DNA from: Labia minor
Taxonomy: Eukaryota > Arthropoda > Insecta > Dermaptera > Spongiphoridae
Assembly (NCBI GenBank): GCA_963082975.1
Contig: OY720350.1
Location: 43,726,734 to 43,790,733 of the forward strand
DNA length: 64,000 nucleotides
Reading direction: 5' to 3'
A program made the position numbers and the translations under genes. The notes beneath the pieces are model-generated. The model had not been told where the DNA came from. It made no database searches and worked only from the letters and a program-made list of their open reading frames with translations. This document shows positions 10,248 to 21,724 of the stretch, piece after piece (the first letter of the stretch is position 1; every line of letters starts with the position of its first letter).

Positions 10248-11437
10248 AATATTAAATAAATTTATAGAATTTAAAAGAAAAAAAAAATCATACGAAGATA
10301 ATAAGTCAATTCTTTAGTCACAAACAATAATAAATACTTCCACTTTCCGACTCAAAAAACGAGTGATCAGTCTATTAGTAAAAACATTTTCCGAAATAAT
10401 AAGATAATAAGATGAAAAAGTAATTCCGTCGAAGCTCTCTTGTCTTGTTTTGTCTTTAATTTAGTTTATGTTTAAAGTTATTTTTGTTATGTCTAGTTAA
10501 TATTTCGTTCTCGGTTTTAAAATAATGATCTGTTCTTTGTCATTTTCTTATATTACATTTTGAGTTCAATAAATTGGAATAAAACAATAAACAATTTTAG
10601 ATTCGAATTATTTATATAATACTATTATACTATATAGTAATATATTTATTTTTTCTTAATATATTATATATAATATTAACTTATTTGTTCGCTAATTTTA
10701 ACAATGATTAGTAATTACTTATTTTATAATATTATTATCAAACACACTATTTAGATAATATTGTAATTTACATAATAACATTTATATGAAATCATTCTTA
10801 AGTATGTAAATACCAATTTGTATTGCATTGAAAGTACACAAAAGGAACTAATTGGCCCTATAGTAATATTTATAATTAAATAAACTTAAATAAAATTAAA
10901 AATTAATTACTAAGCTCTAACATTTTTTTCTCTTTATAATACAAATTTAGAAATAAAAAAATCTTTAATTTGATTTTAGAAAAAAATATTTTTCCAAAAA
11001 TAAAAATAATCATATTTTTAAAATTATGATTTAATAAAAGTATAAATCAATGTATATTTTTATAAGAAGTTCTAAAAAACCTTTAAAAATTAAAAAGTAT
11101 GTAGAAATATCTATTTTGAAGAATTTAATAAGAAAGAGATTTATAATGGAATTTTGTAAATTAAACCACATATTGTGATATTTGCTACTGTAAATTTATT
11201 CAAAAAATACAAACATATACACAACGTTTCGATTGCTACTTCTCCAATCGTTATCAAGCGACTGCACTGTTCGAGTGTCCAGTGACAAGAAACAGATTAT
11301 TGGAGGGATGAATTTCCGAAACACGATTATATTAAATTTCGTAAAAATGTTATTTATTTAAGATTAAATTTTTTTGTAATATTAGATTATATAATATATG
11401 TAGAATTTTTATTATTATTTTTTCTCTTCTATATATA
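10248..11437. other. AT-rich non-coding stretch
   Basis: A block at 10400-10590 ending near an AATAAA-rich tail resembles the 3' end of some retroelement but could not be assigned. A more complex block lies at 11218-11320. No gene seen. Confidence 0.4.
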
Positions 11438-12214
11438 CAGGGTGGACTAAAAGTCCGGTAACATTTGAATCGAGCGCTGCTTCGAATTGCTGGGGATAGG
11501 GGGGAGCGGAGATACTAAACGCGAGAGAGGCTAGTTGGAATTCAGTGCCATGGCGTCGTTCAGCGGAGCACAACGCGCGTTTTGCGTACGCGAGTACGAT
11601 TCTGCGACTAAAGCGCGACGAAAATTTTGTACACAGCACAACATACGAAATACACTCCATCAACTCGTGCAATTAAAAATTGGGTACAGAAGTTCGAGGA
11701 GACGGTTTCAACATTAAATCAACCAGGATTCGGCCGACCTAGGACGTCGAGAGAGCCAGTAAACAATATTACATTTACACCCGTATAAAATTCAAATTGC
11801 AATTAAGGCCAAATGACTACAATCAAAGAGCAAAAAGTCATATCCAAAAGAGGTGACATTAACTGGCCACCCCGCAGCCCGGATTTGTCATCAATGGACT
11901 TTTTCCATTGGGGATACCTCAAAAGTAAAGTTTTTAATAACAACCCTCAGTCTATTGAAGAATTAAAAGAAAATATACGCGAGGAAATTCAGAACATTTC
12001 TACAAACACTTGTCGGGCGGTGATGGAAAGTTTCCGCCCTAGGTTACAGGGGTGCCAAACTAAACAAGGGGCACATTTGGACGACGTTATTTTTAAAAAA
12101 TAAAACCCTGATTTATACTTATACTTTTATAATAAATAAACATATTTTCTCTCATATCTCTTTTTGTATTTTTTATAACCATTTGAAATGTTACCGGAAT
12201 TTTAGTCCACCCTG
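11438..12214 (+). mobile_element. Tc1/mariner-superfamily element M1, internally deleted
   Basis: Flanked by the TA target duplication (11436-11437 and 12215-12216). Terminal inverted repeats of about 29 bp begin CAGGGTGGACTAAAA at both ends with one internal mismatch. Only the two ends of the transposase gene remain between them, so the copy is non-autonomous. Confidence 0.85.
11550..12103 (+). pseudogene. Transposase of M1, core deleted and frameshifted
   Basis: The 5' part starts at ATG 11550 (MASFSGAQRAFCVREYDSAT), continues as ARRKFCTQHNIRN and, after a frameshift, reads IKNWVQKFEETVSTLNQPGF and GRPRTSREPVNNI, the helix-turn-helix region. The sequence then jumps to the C-terminus: WPPRSPDLSSMDFFHWGYLK through to HLDDVIFKK and a stop at 12101-12103. 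The region carrying the first two catalytic aspartates is gone; the last acidic motif (DFFHWGY) is kept. The WPPRSPDL-DFFLWGYLKSKV signature is shared with element M2. No active protein is possible. Confidence 0.8.
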
Positions 12215-12339
12215 TATATATATAATTTACATCGTATGTATGTGATGTCTGTATCATTTTGAAGTTAGTTACAAGTTGTCAAAATTATTAATTTGTAACG
12301 AACTTAATTTTTTTTAAATTTTGTTTTATATCTATATCT

Positions 12340-12590
12340 ATATCTATCTCTGTGGCTCTACGGAACTCGAAAATTCTTGGCCGCAGCAACCACACCCCTC
12401 CAAGTATTTCTATTCTGAGCCACAACCTTCCAGTCCCTAACCTATTCCCACATTATCCACCCACCGTGTCCTTGATCTTCCAAGTGGAAGTTTCCCATTC
12501 GGTCTCCCTACCAATATAATATATTTTTCGCCATTATATCTTCTCCCATTCTAGCCACGTGTCCTGCCTACCGCAAATTTTCTTTTGTCA
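12340..12590 (-). pseudogene. Non-LTR retrotransposon C-terminal fragment
   Basis: On the minus strand the sequence preserves, with frame changes, the block found more intact at 31.9-32.2 kb (ARMGEEKMAKNILVGKPSG, GRPRTQWVDNV), then the terminal WRxVVxAAxNF region and the TCCGTAGAGCCACAGAGATAG-like tail. A 5'-truncated relic. Confidence 0.6.
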
Positions 12591-14442
12591 TTATTAAATT
12601 AAATAAGTGTCAAATAAAAAAAAATAAAAATATTATTACGACAATGTGACTAAAGTTAATAACATTATATTTTAAGAAGAGTTGGGAAAGGCTAGTATAT
12701 ATATAATAATTATCAAACAAATAAATATATAAGATATTTTCAAATCAATAACTAAAAATGCCTATGTTAAAAAAAAATAATGATTTAGTGAATTTAAATT
12801 GATTTAGGTATGTGAGACTTTTTATTAAATTAGTCAAACGTTAATAAGAGCAGAGAAGTAAAAGGTCGATTGATATTTAGATGAAACCATTTTCTTTCTT
12901 TGTTTATTTCACACACATTCACATACACATCGTCATTTTAGCCGTAATGTAAACGTGAATTGATTAATTCTACCCTTGATATGTTTATTTTAAATTTCCT
13001 CTTCTCTCCACTGCCTCTGCCATTACTATCAATACTCATAGCACACCCACTCATTCTCTTTTTCATTCCATCACATAACAAAAAGATAACAAACAAATAA
13101 AAAGAAGTTTCATTAAAAATCAAAAGATGTGAAATATAGATCGACATATAATTTAAAAAGAGTGACCTTAATTAAAAAAAAAAATGTAAAATCTTAAAAT
13201 TATGAATCAGCCGTTCAACTTGTTAATATTCAAACTTTTTTTTTACACTTTCTACTCGAATTAATATTATTTCATCGATAAATGAAGAGAGAAAGAGAGA
13301 GAGAGATAGAGAGGTTTTTAAGTATTCATTTAAAATTAAAAAATGCTTTCAAATAAAAATAAAAAAATGGAATTTAAAAATGAATTTAATATAATGTGAA
13401 GGATGTTTTACTATGAAAATATATCAATCTAAATAATTTATTTTAAGAGTCGAAAACATAAAAATTCAAATGTTATATAGAGCATAATCACCATAAGCTT
13501 TTGATAGATTTCATTGAATTATTATATTATTATTGTATCTTTAATAAAAGAATTAAATTAATTTAAATAACAATTTTATTGATAAAATTTCTTTATAAAT
13601 GTGTACACAGTAATATTTTTCAATAATCTAAAATGAATCATATTATAATAAGGCACTTAATAAAAACATAAAAAAAAATAAGCAAATAGAAAAAATTAAT
13701 AAAAATCCAATCCTAGTCTTATAATAGCAATTTTTAAACGTTTATTTTCAAATTCTAAAATAAAATTTTCGTGTTAGAAAATGTATTTCTTGCAAAATGA
13801 TTTAAGACCGTAATTTTTGGAATATTGAATATGATCATCAGTTTTCATATAATTAAATATATTAATTATAATTTAATATTATTATATATAATCTAATGAT
13901 TATAAATCCATTTACTACAATTTAGTAAAATTATACAGAGAAGGGAGAATACTATTTATTGCTACTTGTGAAAAGATGTAATCATTTATTTATTAAATAT
14001 GACTATAAGAAGTGTATAAAATAAAAGTCGAATTACTTTATTTAATAGTATGATTTTTTTTGTTGAATAATGTGATTTGATAATAGATGCGAAGAGCTTT
14101 TCTATTCCCTGTAAGCGGAATGGCGTAAGTGGTAAGAGAAGACGATGCAATGGATGGTAGGAAAAGGGTTTTGGGTCTGAGTTGGAGGAGGGAGAGCGTA
14201 GGGAGCAAGGTTTGCTTGAAAGGAATACAAGAAGGAATTCACTCAGGTTGCATCAATATTTGATAAGACACTTGACGGAGATTATATAGCATGCCACTCG
14301 CGTAATGCACATGATAACGAGTTCGAATAAAAATCACAAAATATATTATGCAGCCATCATCAGCGAACCAACCAACCAACCGGCTTCTGGAAATTTGATT
14401 TAAAAATTAAAAATGTTTCTAAGTTACAAAAAAAAATAAAAA
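12591..14442. other. AT-rich non-coding stretch with a GC-richer island
   Basis: A (GA)n run lies at about 13285-13315. The block 14090-14400 is more complex, with (AACC)n near 14367-14381, and no recognisable product. No exon could be supported. Confidence 0.45.
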
Positions 14443-14813
14443 TCTGGAGTGTCTCCACACGACTATCTCGCAAATTTGAATTGGATTAAATAACAATAAT
14501 ATTAATTTAAATTAAATTATATTAATTAAATTATAAATTAAAATTAATAAATAATATTTATTGAACCAGCGCATGTTTGGCTCTTTGTTGATGGCACCAC
14601 GTCACGTGTTGGCACGTGAGATTTGAAGTGTTAAAAAATTAATTCCGGTACTTTCAGCGATTCTATCAAGCTGAAATTCTATATATAGCAGTTTTATACA
14701 ATTATTAATCATGTGAAAAATTATCAAACATATATCTTTATTTTTACGGTCACTTTAGAAGAAAAAAAATCTAACGTTGTAGGTAATGACCATCTTCTGG
14801 TTGAGCTACATAA
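14443..14813 (-). mobile_element. Family A element, copy A5, left half missing
   Basis: Hairpin TGGAGTGTCTCCA (14445-14457) and right repeat ACTATCTCGC (14462-14471). The match ends near 14813, before the core and microsatellite. It lies 0.7 kb upstream of the dpr-like exon, presumably in its intron. Confidence 0.65.
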
Positions 14814-15519
14814 TCTTTTTTGAGTTTTTGTTTTCATTATAAAAAAAAAATTATACAAAGTAATTTTCTTGAGAAAATTGTGATCATTTTCCTCATTAAT
14901 ATTAAGTTACTTTTATTTATATAAATTATTAGACATATTACAATTATTTTTTTACTGAGAAACCATCTTTATTCTCTGCTTTATCTACTGCAACCTATTT
15001 TATGGCACTTCAGAATGCAAAAGTTCTAGCCAGAACATTCCCATTCTTCTCTACACTAATTTACTTCCATCCAAATCCAAACTCCCCAGATATGTATATC
15101 CTTGTAATGATAAATTTGTATACTGTAATCTGTATGCTTAATTTTCTTTATCATTGGTTTTCTAGTAAACAAACTTCTCACTAATTTTTCTTCACCCATT
15201 CGAGCCACAACTTCTTCTTAACTCCTAACTTAATATTTTTTATGTTTTTATAACTCAAACTATTTTTGTGAATACATAGAAAGTATTATTCAATATTAAA
15301 TACAAGTTGAGTCATTATTATTATAATTGAATATAATATATTTTTCTTTTACATTGAGAATTAAGTCGATTATTTTTCATACATTGATTTTCAATTAAAT
15401 TCATTTGCAATTGACAAATTTTCCCGAATGACTATGGAAAACGGACTTCTATGTATTTTGTACAGATGATTGGAAACACAAAAGAAATGCTAGTTCAAAA
15501 AAAAAAAACTTTGTTCCAG
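14814..15519 (+). other. Presumed intron upstream of the dpr-like exon
   Basis: AT-rich with no repeat recognised after copy A5. It ends with the acceptor TTTGTTCCAG just before 15520. The polypyrimidine tract is short and interrupted by an A-run at about 15497-15508. Confidence 0.55.
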
Positions 15520-15683
15520 GGGTGGTACGCGTTGGCCCATTGGACACCGAATTGAATGGAAATTCGGTAGCAAATGTCAGTTCAGCTCCATACTTCGACA
15601 TGGACGTCCCGCGAAATGTCACCACGGCAGTCGGACAAACAGCCTTTTTGCATTGCAGAGTAGAACAATTGGGCGACAAGGGG
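15520..15683 (+). CDS. Internal exon of a Dpr-family immunoglobulin protein
   Basis: Dpr (defective proboscis extension response) proteins are neuronal cell-surface Ig proteins whose first Ig domain pairs with DIP partners for synaptic specificity. The exon encodes VVRVGPLDTELNGN, then PYFDMDVPRNVTTAVGQTAF and LHCRVEQLGDKG. The PYFDxDVPRNxT and GQTxxLHCRVxxLGDK signatures are the first beta strands of Dpr Ig1, with the B-strand Cys in LHC; the matching F-strand Cys must be in a later exon. The acceptor is TTCCAG|GG and the donor is AAGGGG|GTAAGT. The exon enters in phase 1 and leaves in phase 0, so GDKG would be followed by the usual VSWIRxRDLHIL sequence from an exon outside the window. The length (164 nt) and codon use (more GC than its surroundings) mark a real exon. 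I cannot say which dpr paralogue it is. The signal-peptide exon and later exons were not found here. Confidence 0.88.
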
Positions 15684-16205
15684 GTAAGTAAAAAAAAAGC
15701 GCATTACACAACACACCCTTTCTCGTATACAAATTGATTCTGTTCCTCGATGTTGTTATTGAATACGTCATTAAAATTTGCGTATTTATCAACAGCAGCA
15801 TCATCATCGCATCATCTATTTTGAAATGATTTCAATCTCTTTCATCAACACAAAGAACAAGAGCTAAAGATATCCCCGATAAATGATTAATGACGATTTT
15901 ATTTTCTATATCACTTTCCATTCAATCTAATGAATAAATCACACCAGTTAAATACATTTAATATTAATTCAAGTTGAAACATTGAAACTTTGCAACAAAA
16001 AGAAAATATATTTTTAATTTATAATTATTTTTATCACTTTAGTGATTGATTAATCTTATTGAGCACTATTTAGTTTATTTCTAATAATTTTAAAAATTAT
16101 TATACTTATTTAATTTGAAATTTGTTTATAAGAACTGAAAGAGTTGAGTGAGATATGCGAAAAGTATATAAAATTCAAAATTCTTTTTTTTTCTTTGTAG
16201 GATTA
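15684..16205 (+). other. Presumed intron downstream of the dpr-like exon
   Basis: Begins GTAAGT. AT-rich and without recognised repeats until the retroelement remnant at 16.2 kb. No second dpr exon (WIRKRDLHIL-type) was recognised in the remaining 48 kb. Confidence 0.5.
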
Positions 16206-16563
16206 GGCTCAAGGGGGAGGTCACCTTGACCCACAACACCTCTGGATTTTCTTCTTTATAGCATTAGGTCTTTTTGATGTGGCATGTATGTAGTATAACG
16301 TTTTTTTGTAAACCCCTCTAAGATTTTGCTTTAATTTGTTGGATGATACTCCTTCTGTCGAGATGATAATAGGAATAATAATGGCATATCTGTTATTATC
16401 AAAATTATCGGAAGGTCCCAATACAGCATGTGAGAATCTGACTCGAGGACTGAAGAAGGAGTGTAATAGGGGTCAGAAATAGTTATTAAATTGTGGATGA
16501 TTTTAGCCACTTGGTTATGACTATTGGCATAATTCCTCTCCACTAGAGCAGCGCAACCACCCG
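16206..16563 (-). pseudogene. Non-LTR reverse-transcriptase C-terminal domain, distal part
   Basis: Minus-strand reading, with frameshifts: [20 protein letters not shown], then SDPYYTPSSVLESDSHMLYW, then AIIIPIIISTEGVSSNKLKQ and NLRGVYKKTLYYIH. This follows the C-terminal domain of a group of insect non-LTR elements (pattern HRHNQVAKIIHxxL...YYxYxPxxVLEN..LYWD...PLVISTxGVIP). It is separated from its upstream part (16985-17335) by mitochondrial DNA. A relic. Confidence 0.7.
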
Positions 16564-16565
16564 GG

Positions 16566-16930
<365 letters not shown>

Positions 16931-16984
16931 TGCTAATTGCATTTTCTGCATAGGTCTATTATGTTCTTTTTAGGAATGTTTCTC

Positions 16985-17335
16985 ATAATTCTCTCTCTCT
17001 CTTGATCTTTATTGTCCTGTCCTGAATTGCCGTGATGAATACATCAATTGCCGGATAGAGGAACCCATTTTTAAATAGGGAGAGTGATAATTCACTGTCT
17101 ATGTAAGGTTCTTTTAGTTGGGTGTGATATTTGTTATAGAGGGTTTTTTTTTTGCTTTCCAAGATGCAATGCGATCCTGAGAGGATGAGAGTTGTTCGTC
17201 TACTTGTGATTGGTTGAGATTAAGAGGTGGAAATCCATGGTGGCCAAACTAGTTACCTAGGTTTTTTTATAATTCAGGAAGATCATATCTTTATGACTTG
17301 TTTTCTGCAGAGCTGAGAGATATTTTGAAGCCCGC
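16985..17335 (-). pseudogene. Non-LTR reverse-transcriptase C-terminal domain, proximal part
   Basis: Minus-strand reading, with frameshifts: RIASWKAKKKTLYNKYHTQL, then KEPYIDSELSLSLFKNGFLY, PAIDVFITAIQDRTIKIKRE and RENYEKHS. It matches the segment preceding the HNQVAKI block in the same insect non-LTR family (pattern WLKxGxLFPETExFMxAIQDxVI.TKNYxKYI). About 35 codons expected between this part and the 16206-16563 part (the CRKC-x-QHI-GC region) are replaced by the NUMT. Confidence 0.7.
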
Positions 17336-18429
17336 GTGTCCTCAATTATTATTACTATATTATTGTTATTATTATTATTAAATTATTCAATATTTCTTTT
17401 TGCTTTGTGTTTAATATTAAAATACAAATAGATAAACAAAACTAATATTATTATTAGTTAATATCATATGAAATAAATTATTTAATTATAATTTCAATGT
17501 TGAAAAGATGCCATTGAAGTAGAGATAAATTTGTTTAAATCAAATCATTTTTTTACATTGAAAATTATAATAAAATACACATTTATTGGTTTATATAGAT
17601 ATACTAAAATTATATATCGTATATAATGAAATGTCATGTTCAATTTTTATTTTAACGCGTGCAGAGAATTAATTTAATATTCTAATGAATCAAAGAATTA
17701 TAAATTAAACTGAATCAATAAATCAATGGATATTAAAACGTTTATTTTCATTCCATTTCAATTTAATTTTTAAATAATATATATTATTTCACCATGTTTA
17801 GATAGAAATAAATGATAATGGTAATAACAATCTCCCCCCATCATATATATTTTATATATATATATTTTTAATTTAATAAAATAGAAATTATTTCCAAATA
17901 AAAATGTATAACAAAAGAGAATATTAAATATTTTAGTTATTTTTAATTTTTATAATTAATTTTAAGGTTTATTTTAATTTATCCATAAACAAATTTATAT
18001 TGAAGATTGAAACTTATAAGAGGATTATATCAGTTTATATGTGTTATTTTTGAATTAATAACTATTTAAAACCTTTTTTTGCATTTATAATTGTAATTAG
18101 ATCAACCTATCGTTTAATAATGTTTACGATTTTTTATTTTATTTTAAATTTAAAACATTCAAACCTCATCCATTAATATATAGGAATGTATGATAATCAT
18201 ATATGATAAAAATTACAGTAAATTTAATTTCAAAATCAATTAAAAAATGTATGGTTTAATGGGAGGAAAAGTAAAGAGGCCATTAATGAAATATTTTGGA
18301 AACCACAAAATCCGTTTGATATTAATTTTATTGGAATAAATTGAAAAATAGACTGACTTATCATTTTAATAATTAAAAACATTAATTTGATTTAGAGTAT
18401 TTGAAAATAGGATTATTAGTAGCATATAT
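17336..18429. other. AT-rich non-coding stretch
   Basis: Simple ATT/TTA repeats around 17345-17385 and TA runs near 17845-17870. No gene or recognised repeat. Confidence 0.5.
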
Positions 18430-18770
18430 GGGCTGAAAAGTATGAAATCACCAAGAAACAGAGGATACTTAAAAAATAAGGAATTACATGATCTCTATGC
18501 ATCTTCAAACTTTATTACGATCATAAAACCGAAAAGATGCGATGGTTACAATGGAAGTGAAGACTAACAAAAAACTTGATTGAAAACAATCGGTTAGAAG
18601 AGCAAGAGCCCTGTGGGCAGATAAAGTTGGATGTGTGATGGATGTGATGGTGTCGGAAGAAAATAGGTGTTGGATAGAGATAGCTAAAGCTAGGGACGTT
18701 TGGAGGAATGTGGATGCTGGGGTCAAGGGCTTTCGAATACGCGAAGATAGATAAATACATTTATTTAAAT
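18430..18770 (+). pseudogene. Non-LTR retrotransposon C-terminal fragment
   Basis: Frame-shifted plus-strand remnants: NKELHDLYAS, RRARALWADKVGCV, and finally IEIAKARDVWRNVDAGVKGF. The same C-terminal domain as the other LINE fragments here (compare NEELHDLYATPDIAKVIKV at 36.3 kb). Decayed and 5'-truncated. Confidence 0.6.
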
Positions 18771-19334
18771 TTATTATACACACTATAAAATTAAAAAAAG
18801 ATAAAATCATTTCAAAACTTCTATTTATTTATTATAATTATATTATAAATAATTATTATTATATTATTATAAATACCGGCAATATTTACTTTAAGAGTGT
18901 TAATATTACTATTAATACTATTCTAAGGGGTGTAATGATTACCTACCCCACCTATTTCTATCACTTGGGGTGATTTTGTTGATATAAGAGGGTAAGCGAT
19001 GAAGCGTAATAGGTTTGGGAACTCCTTAGAAAGTTCATTCATGAATGAATACTACCAATAGTAATCTAGAATAATTTAGAGAGATTATTTGTATTGAGAA
19101 GCTATCTCTCTCTCTCTCCCATCCTTATTGTGATCAACATTTTAATCTAAAATCCATGATAACATTTAATAGTATATATTCTCATGAACATAAATATTTT
19201 ACAATTTTGAACTTTATTTAAATTTTAATATTTTACACTCATGCTACAATTAAAAGAAATATTAAGTTGAAATGATTGAAATTCATTAAACAATCAGAAA
19301 TATATGTTTCTATAAAAGAGAATTAAAACATATA
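18771..19334. other. AT-rich non-coding stretch
   Basis: ATT-rich runs near 18830-18870 and a short (CT)n at 19107-19119. No gene seen. Confidence 0.5.
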
Positions 19335-19880
19335 CAGGGTGGGGCAGAAAAACCTATCAGATTTCAAAACGTTATAAAATTAAAACCACTCAGCTTGTCA
19401 AAAAATTTCTTTTATTATCATATCGCAAATTTTATGCCATTATTAAATTTGAGTTTTGAAAAGCACATCACTCAAATGTCGTCCTTGGGAGCAGATACAC
19501 TGATTTAGGCGCTCGCGGTAGCTTTCCATGACTTTCACCGTCATTGCCACAGGAATTTCTTCAAATGCCCGAGCAATTTCCCTTCGTAAAGCAAGAAGGG
19601 TCGATGCTGGTTAACCTTCGATTTGAGGTAACCCCAAAGGAAGAAGTCACATGGAGTGAGATCCGGTGAGCGCGGCGGCAAGCCAAGATCACCTCTCAGA
19701 GAAATGAGGCGACCTGGACACATTTCCCTGAGAATGTCCATTGATCGTCGCGATGTGTGGGCGGTTGCACCATAATGGCATAACATTTGCGATATGTTAA
19801 TAAAAGAAATTTTTTGACAAGCTGAGTGGTTTTAATTTTATAACGTTTTGAAATCTGATAGGTTTTTCTGCCCCACCCAG
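19335..19880 (-). mobile_element. Tc1/mariner-superfamily element M2 with 109-bp inverted repeats
   Basis: TA target duplications at 19333-19334 and 19881-19882. The ends start CAGGGTGGGGCAG and CTGGGTGGGGCAG, and the inverted repeats extend about 109 bp each (19335-19443 and 19772-19880) with about three mismatches. About 330 bp of transposase remnant lies between. Confidence 0.85.
19444..19786 (-). pseudogene. Transposase C-terminal half of M2
   Basis: Reads GATAHTSRRSMDILREMCPG, RLISLRGDLGLPPRSPDLTP and CDFFLWGYLKSKVNQHRP; after a frameshift it continues AFEEIPVAMTVKVMESYRE and HLSDVLFKTQI before the stop. This is the same Tc1/mariner lineage as M1 (SPDL-DFFLWGYLKSKV). The residue before GATAHT, normally the second catalytic Asp (DGATAHT), is Tyr, and the sequence starts right at the inner edge of the long inverted repeat, so the N-terminal half has been deleted. 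Inactive. Confidence 0.8.
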
Positions 19881-21104
19881 TATAAGATCATCCTCTAAAA
19901 ATTATTATTTGAGATAATTTTTCAAAGTGGTGATAGAATTTGACATAAAATCGAGGGTGGTGTCAAGAGACCATCAGTGATTAAACAACAAACAATACTG
20001 ATTTTAGACTGGCCAATCACTTAATATCTCTCTCTCTCTCACTCTAGGGATTTGTAAATTTGAATCAATTATTCACCCCAAATGGAAATCAAAATTATTT
20101 TCCTTTTTTACTATTTACTCTGTATATGTAAATTGTAAGTGATATTTTGGAATACGTCAAAAAACTTTTACTGAGGAAAATTGAATAAAATTGTCGAATT
20201 AGTTCTTTCAATTTTTCAATATTAAATTTGCATCAGTAATTGATTGTAAACCTTCTCTAATACAATGATCATCAAATTATCATTAATTCTTTTCAAGATA
20301 TTTATAGAACTGATCAAGGTGACTAAATTATAGATCTATATAATTATAATTTTAATGACCAAAAGTTTTTTATGATTTATATGTTAGAAATTACAATGTT
20401 AATTTATAATTTCAAGGAAGTATCACGCCAAGGCTCTCTTATTAATTTTCCAAGAGTAGAATTCGATTACCCTAAAATTCTTGATCAAAGGATATTTCTA
20501 TGTCTCTATTTATACATAAATATACACAAGTGTATTGTATCCTTTTGTTCTCAGTAGTAGATAGATTGGATTTTTATTATGTCATTTTATAAGCAATATA
20601 AAGAAGAGCTTATAAAAAGGAGACGAAGCAAAGTATTACTACTATGCCTACTAATACTATCCTTGCTAGTGCCAGCATGAGAATGGTTGGCTGCTTTGAC
20701 ATAAACTTTTCATAAGTAATTAATTATAAGTTTATGTTAGACATTTTCAACAACTACCCTCCATCTTAAAATAAAATCTGTTGATAATTTTATTTTATTT
20801 TTTTGTTTTTTTTAAATAAATTAAGTAACTAATAATAACTAATATAATTAATTAAAATATTATGGTTTTTAAAATCTATTTTTTGTTTTTATTAAAAATA
20901 TACATTATTTTTCTATTTAATTTTGATCCACTTTTTGTATCTACATAAATATGAATTATTACAAAATTTTTAAAGAAGATTTTCTTTATAACTATGAATT
21001 AAAAAAAACAATATGACAATGATATCTGACACTAAGAATTATTAAAAATCATTGATTTTTATTATATTAATATATTCAGGCATATATTTACATATATGAA
21101 ATAA
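19881..21104. other. AT-rich non-coding stretch
   Basis: A short (CT)n lies at 20028-20041. Otherwise no gene, repeat or structure was recognised. Confidence 0.5.
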
Positions 21105-21724
21105 GCTGGATTGTCTCCACTCGACTAAGTCGAAAATTTGAATTGAATTAATTAACATATATTATATTTAAATTAAATTTAATTAATTATAAATTAAAAT
21201 TAATAAATTATATTTATTAAATCAGCGCATGCTTGGCTCTTTGTTGATGGCACCACGTCACGTGTTGGCGCGTGATTTGCAGTATTAAAAAATTAATTCC
21301 GATACTTTCAGCGATTCAATCAAGCTGAAATTCTATATATAGCAGTTTTATACAATTATTAATCATGAGAAAAATTATCAAACATATATCTTTATTTTTA
21401 CGGTCACTTCAGAAGAAAAAAAATCGAAACGTTGTAGGTAATGACCCTTTTCCGGTTGAGCTACACTTCTCAAAAGTTGATAGAAAACTACGAATTTTAA
21501 ATAATGCCCATGTACCAAATTTCATGATCCTAGCTCAAACGGTTTTTGCATAATCTTGGCTACATACATACACACATACATACACACATACACACACACA
21601 GACATTTTTCTCAACCTTAATGAAAATGATTCAGGAACCTTCAAAACGTATAAAAACATCAAAATCTTGACATCGAAAATTTTCGTGATCGCAATACTAC
21701 TTATCTCTGACGAGATAGTAAAAA
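21105..21724 (-). mobile_element. Family A element, copy A6
   Basis: Full-length but diverged: the hairpin has one mismatch (TGGATTGTCTCCA) and the right repeat is mutated (ACTAAGTCG). The left end is GACGAGATAGT at about 21709-21719. TACA/CACA microsatellite at 21563-21600. Confidence 0.72.

Noticed and set aside
11218-11320. Penelope-like or LINE 3' signature (AACGTTTCGATTGCTACTTC), with similar text at 49.73 and 53.05 kb
   Set aside because: The resemblance is only to a loose GAAACGTTG motif; no coding or structural support.
18505-18810. 101-codon minus-strand frame
   Set aside because: Antisense shadow of the decayed LINE fragment on the plus strand.
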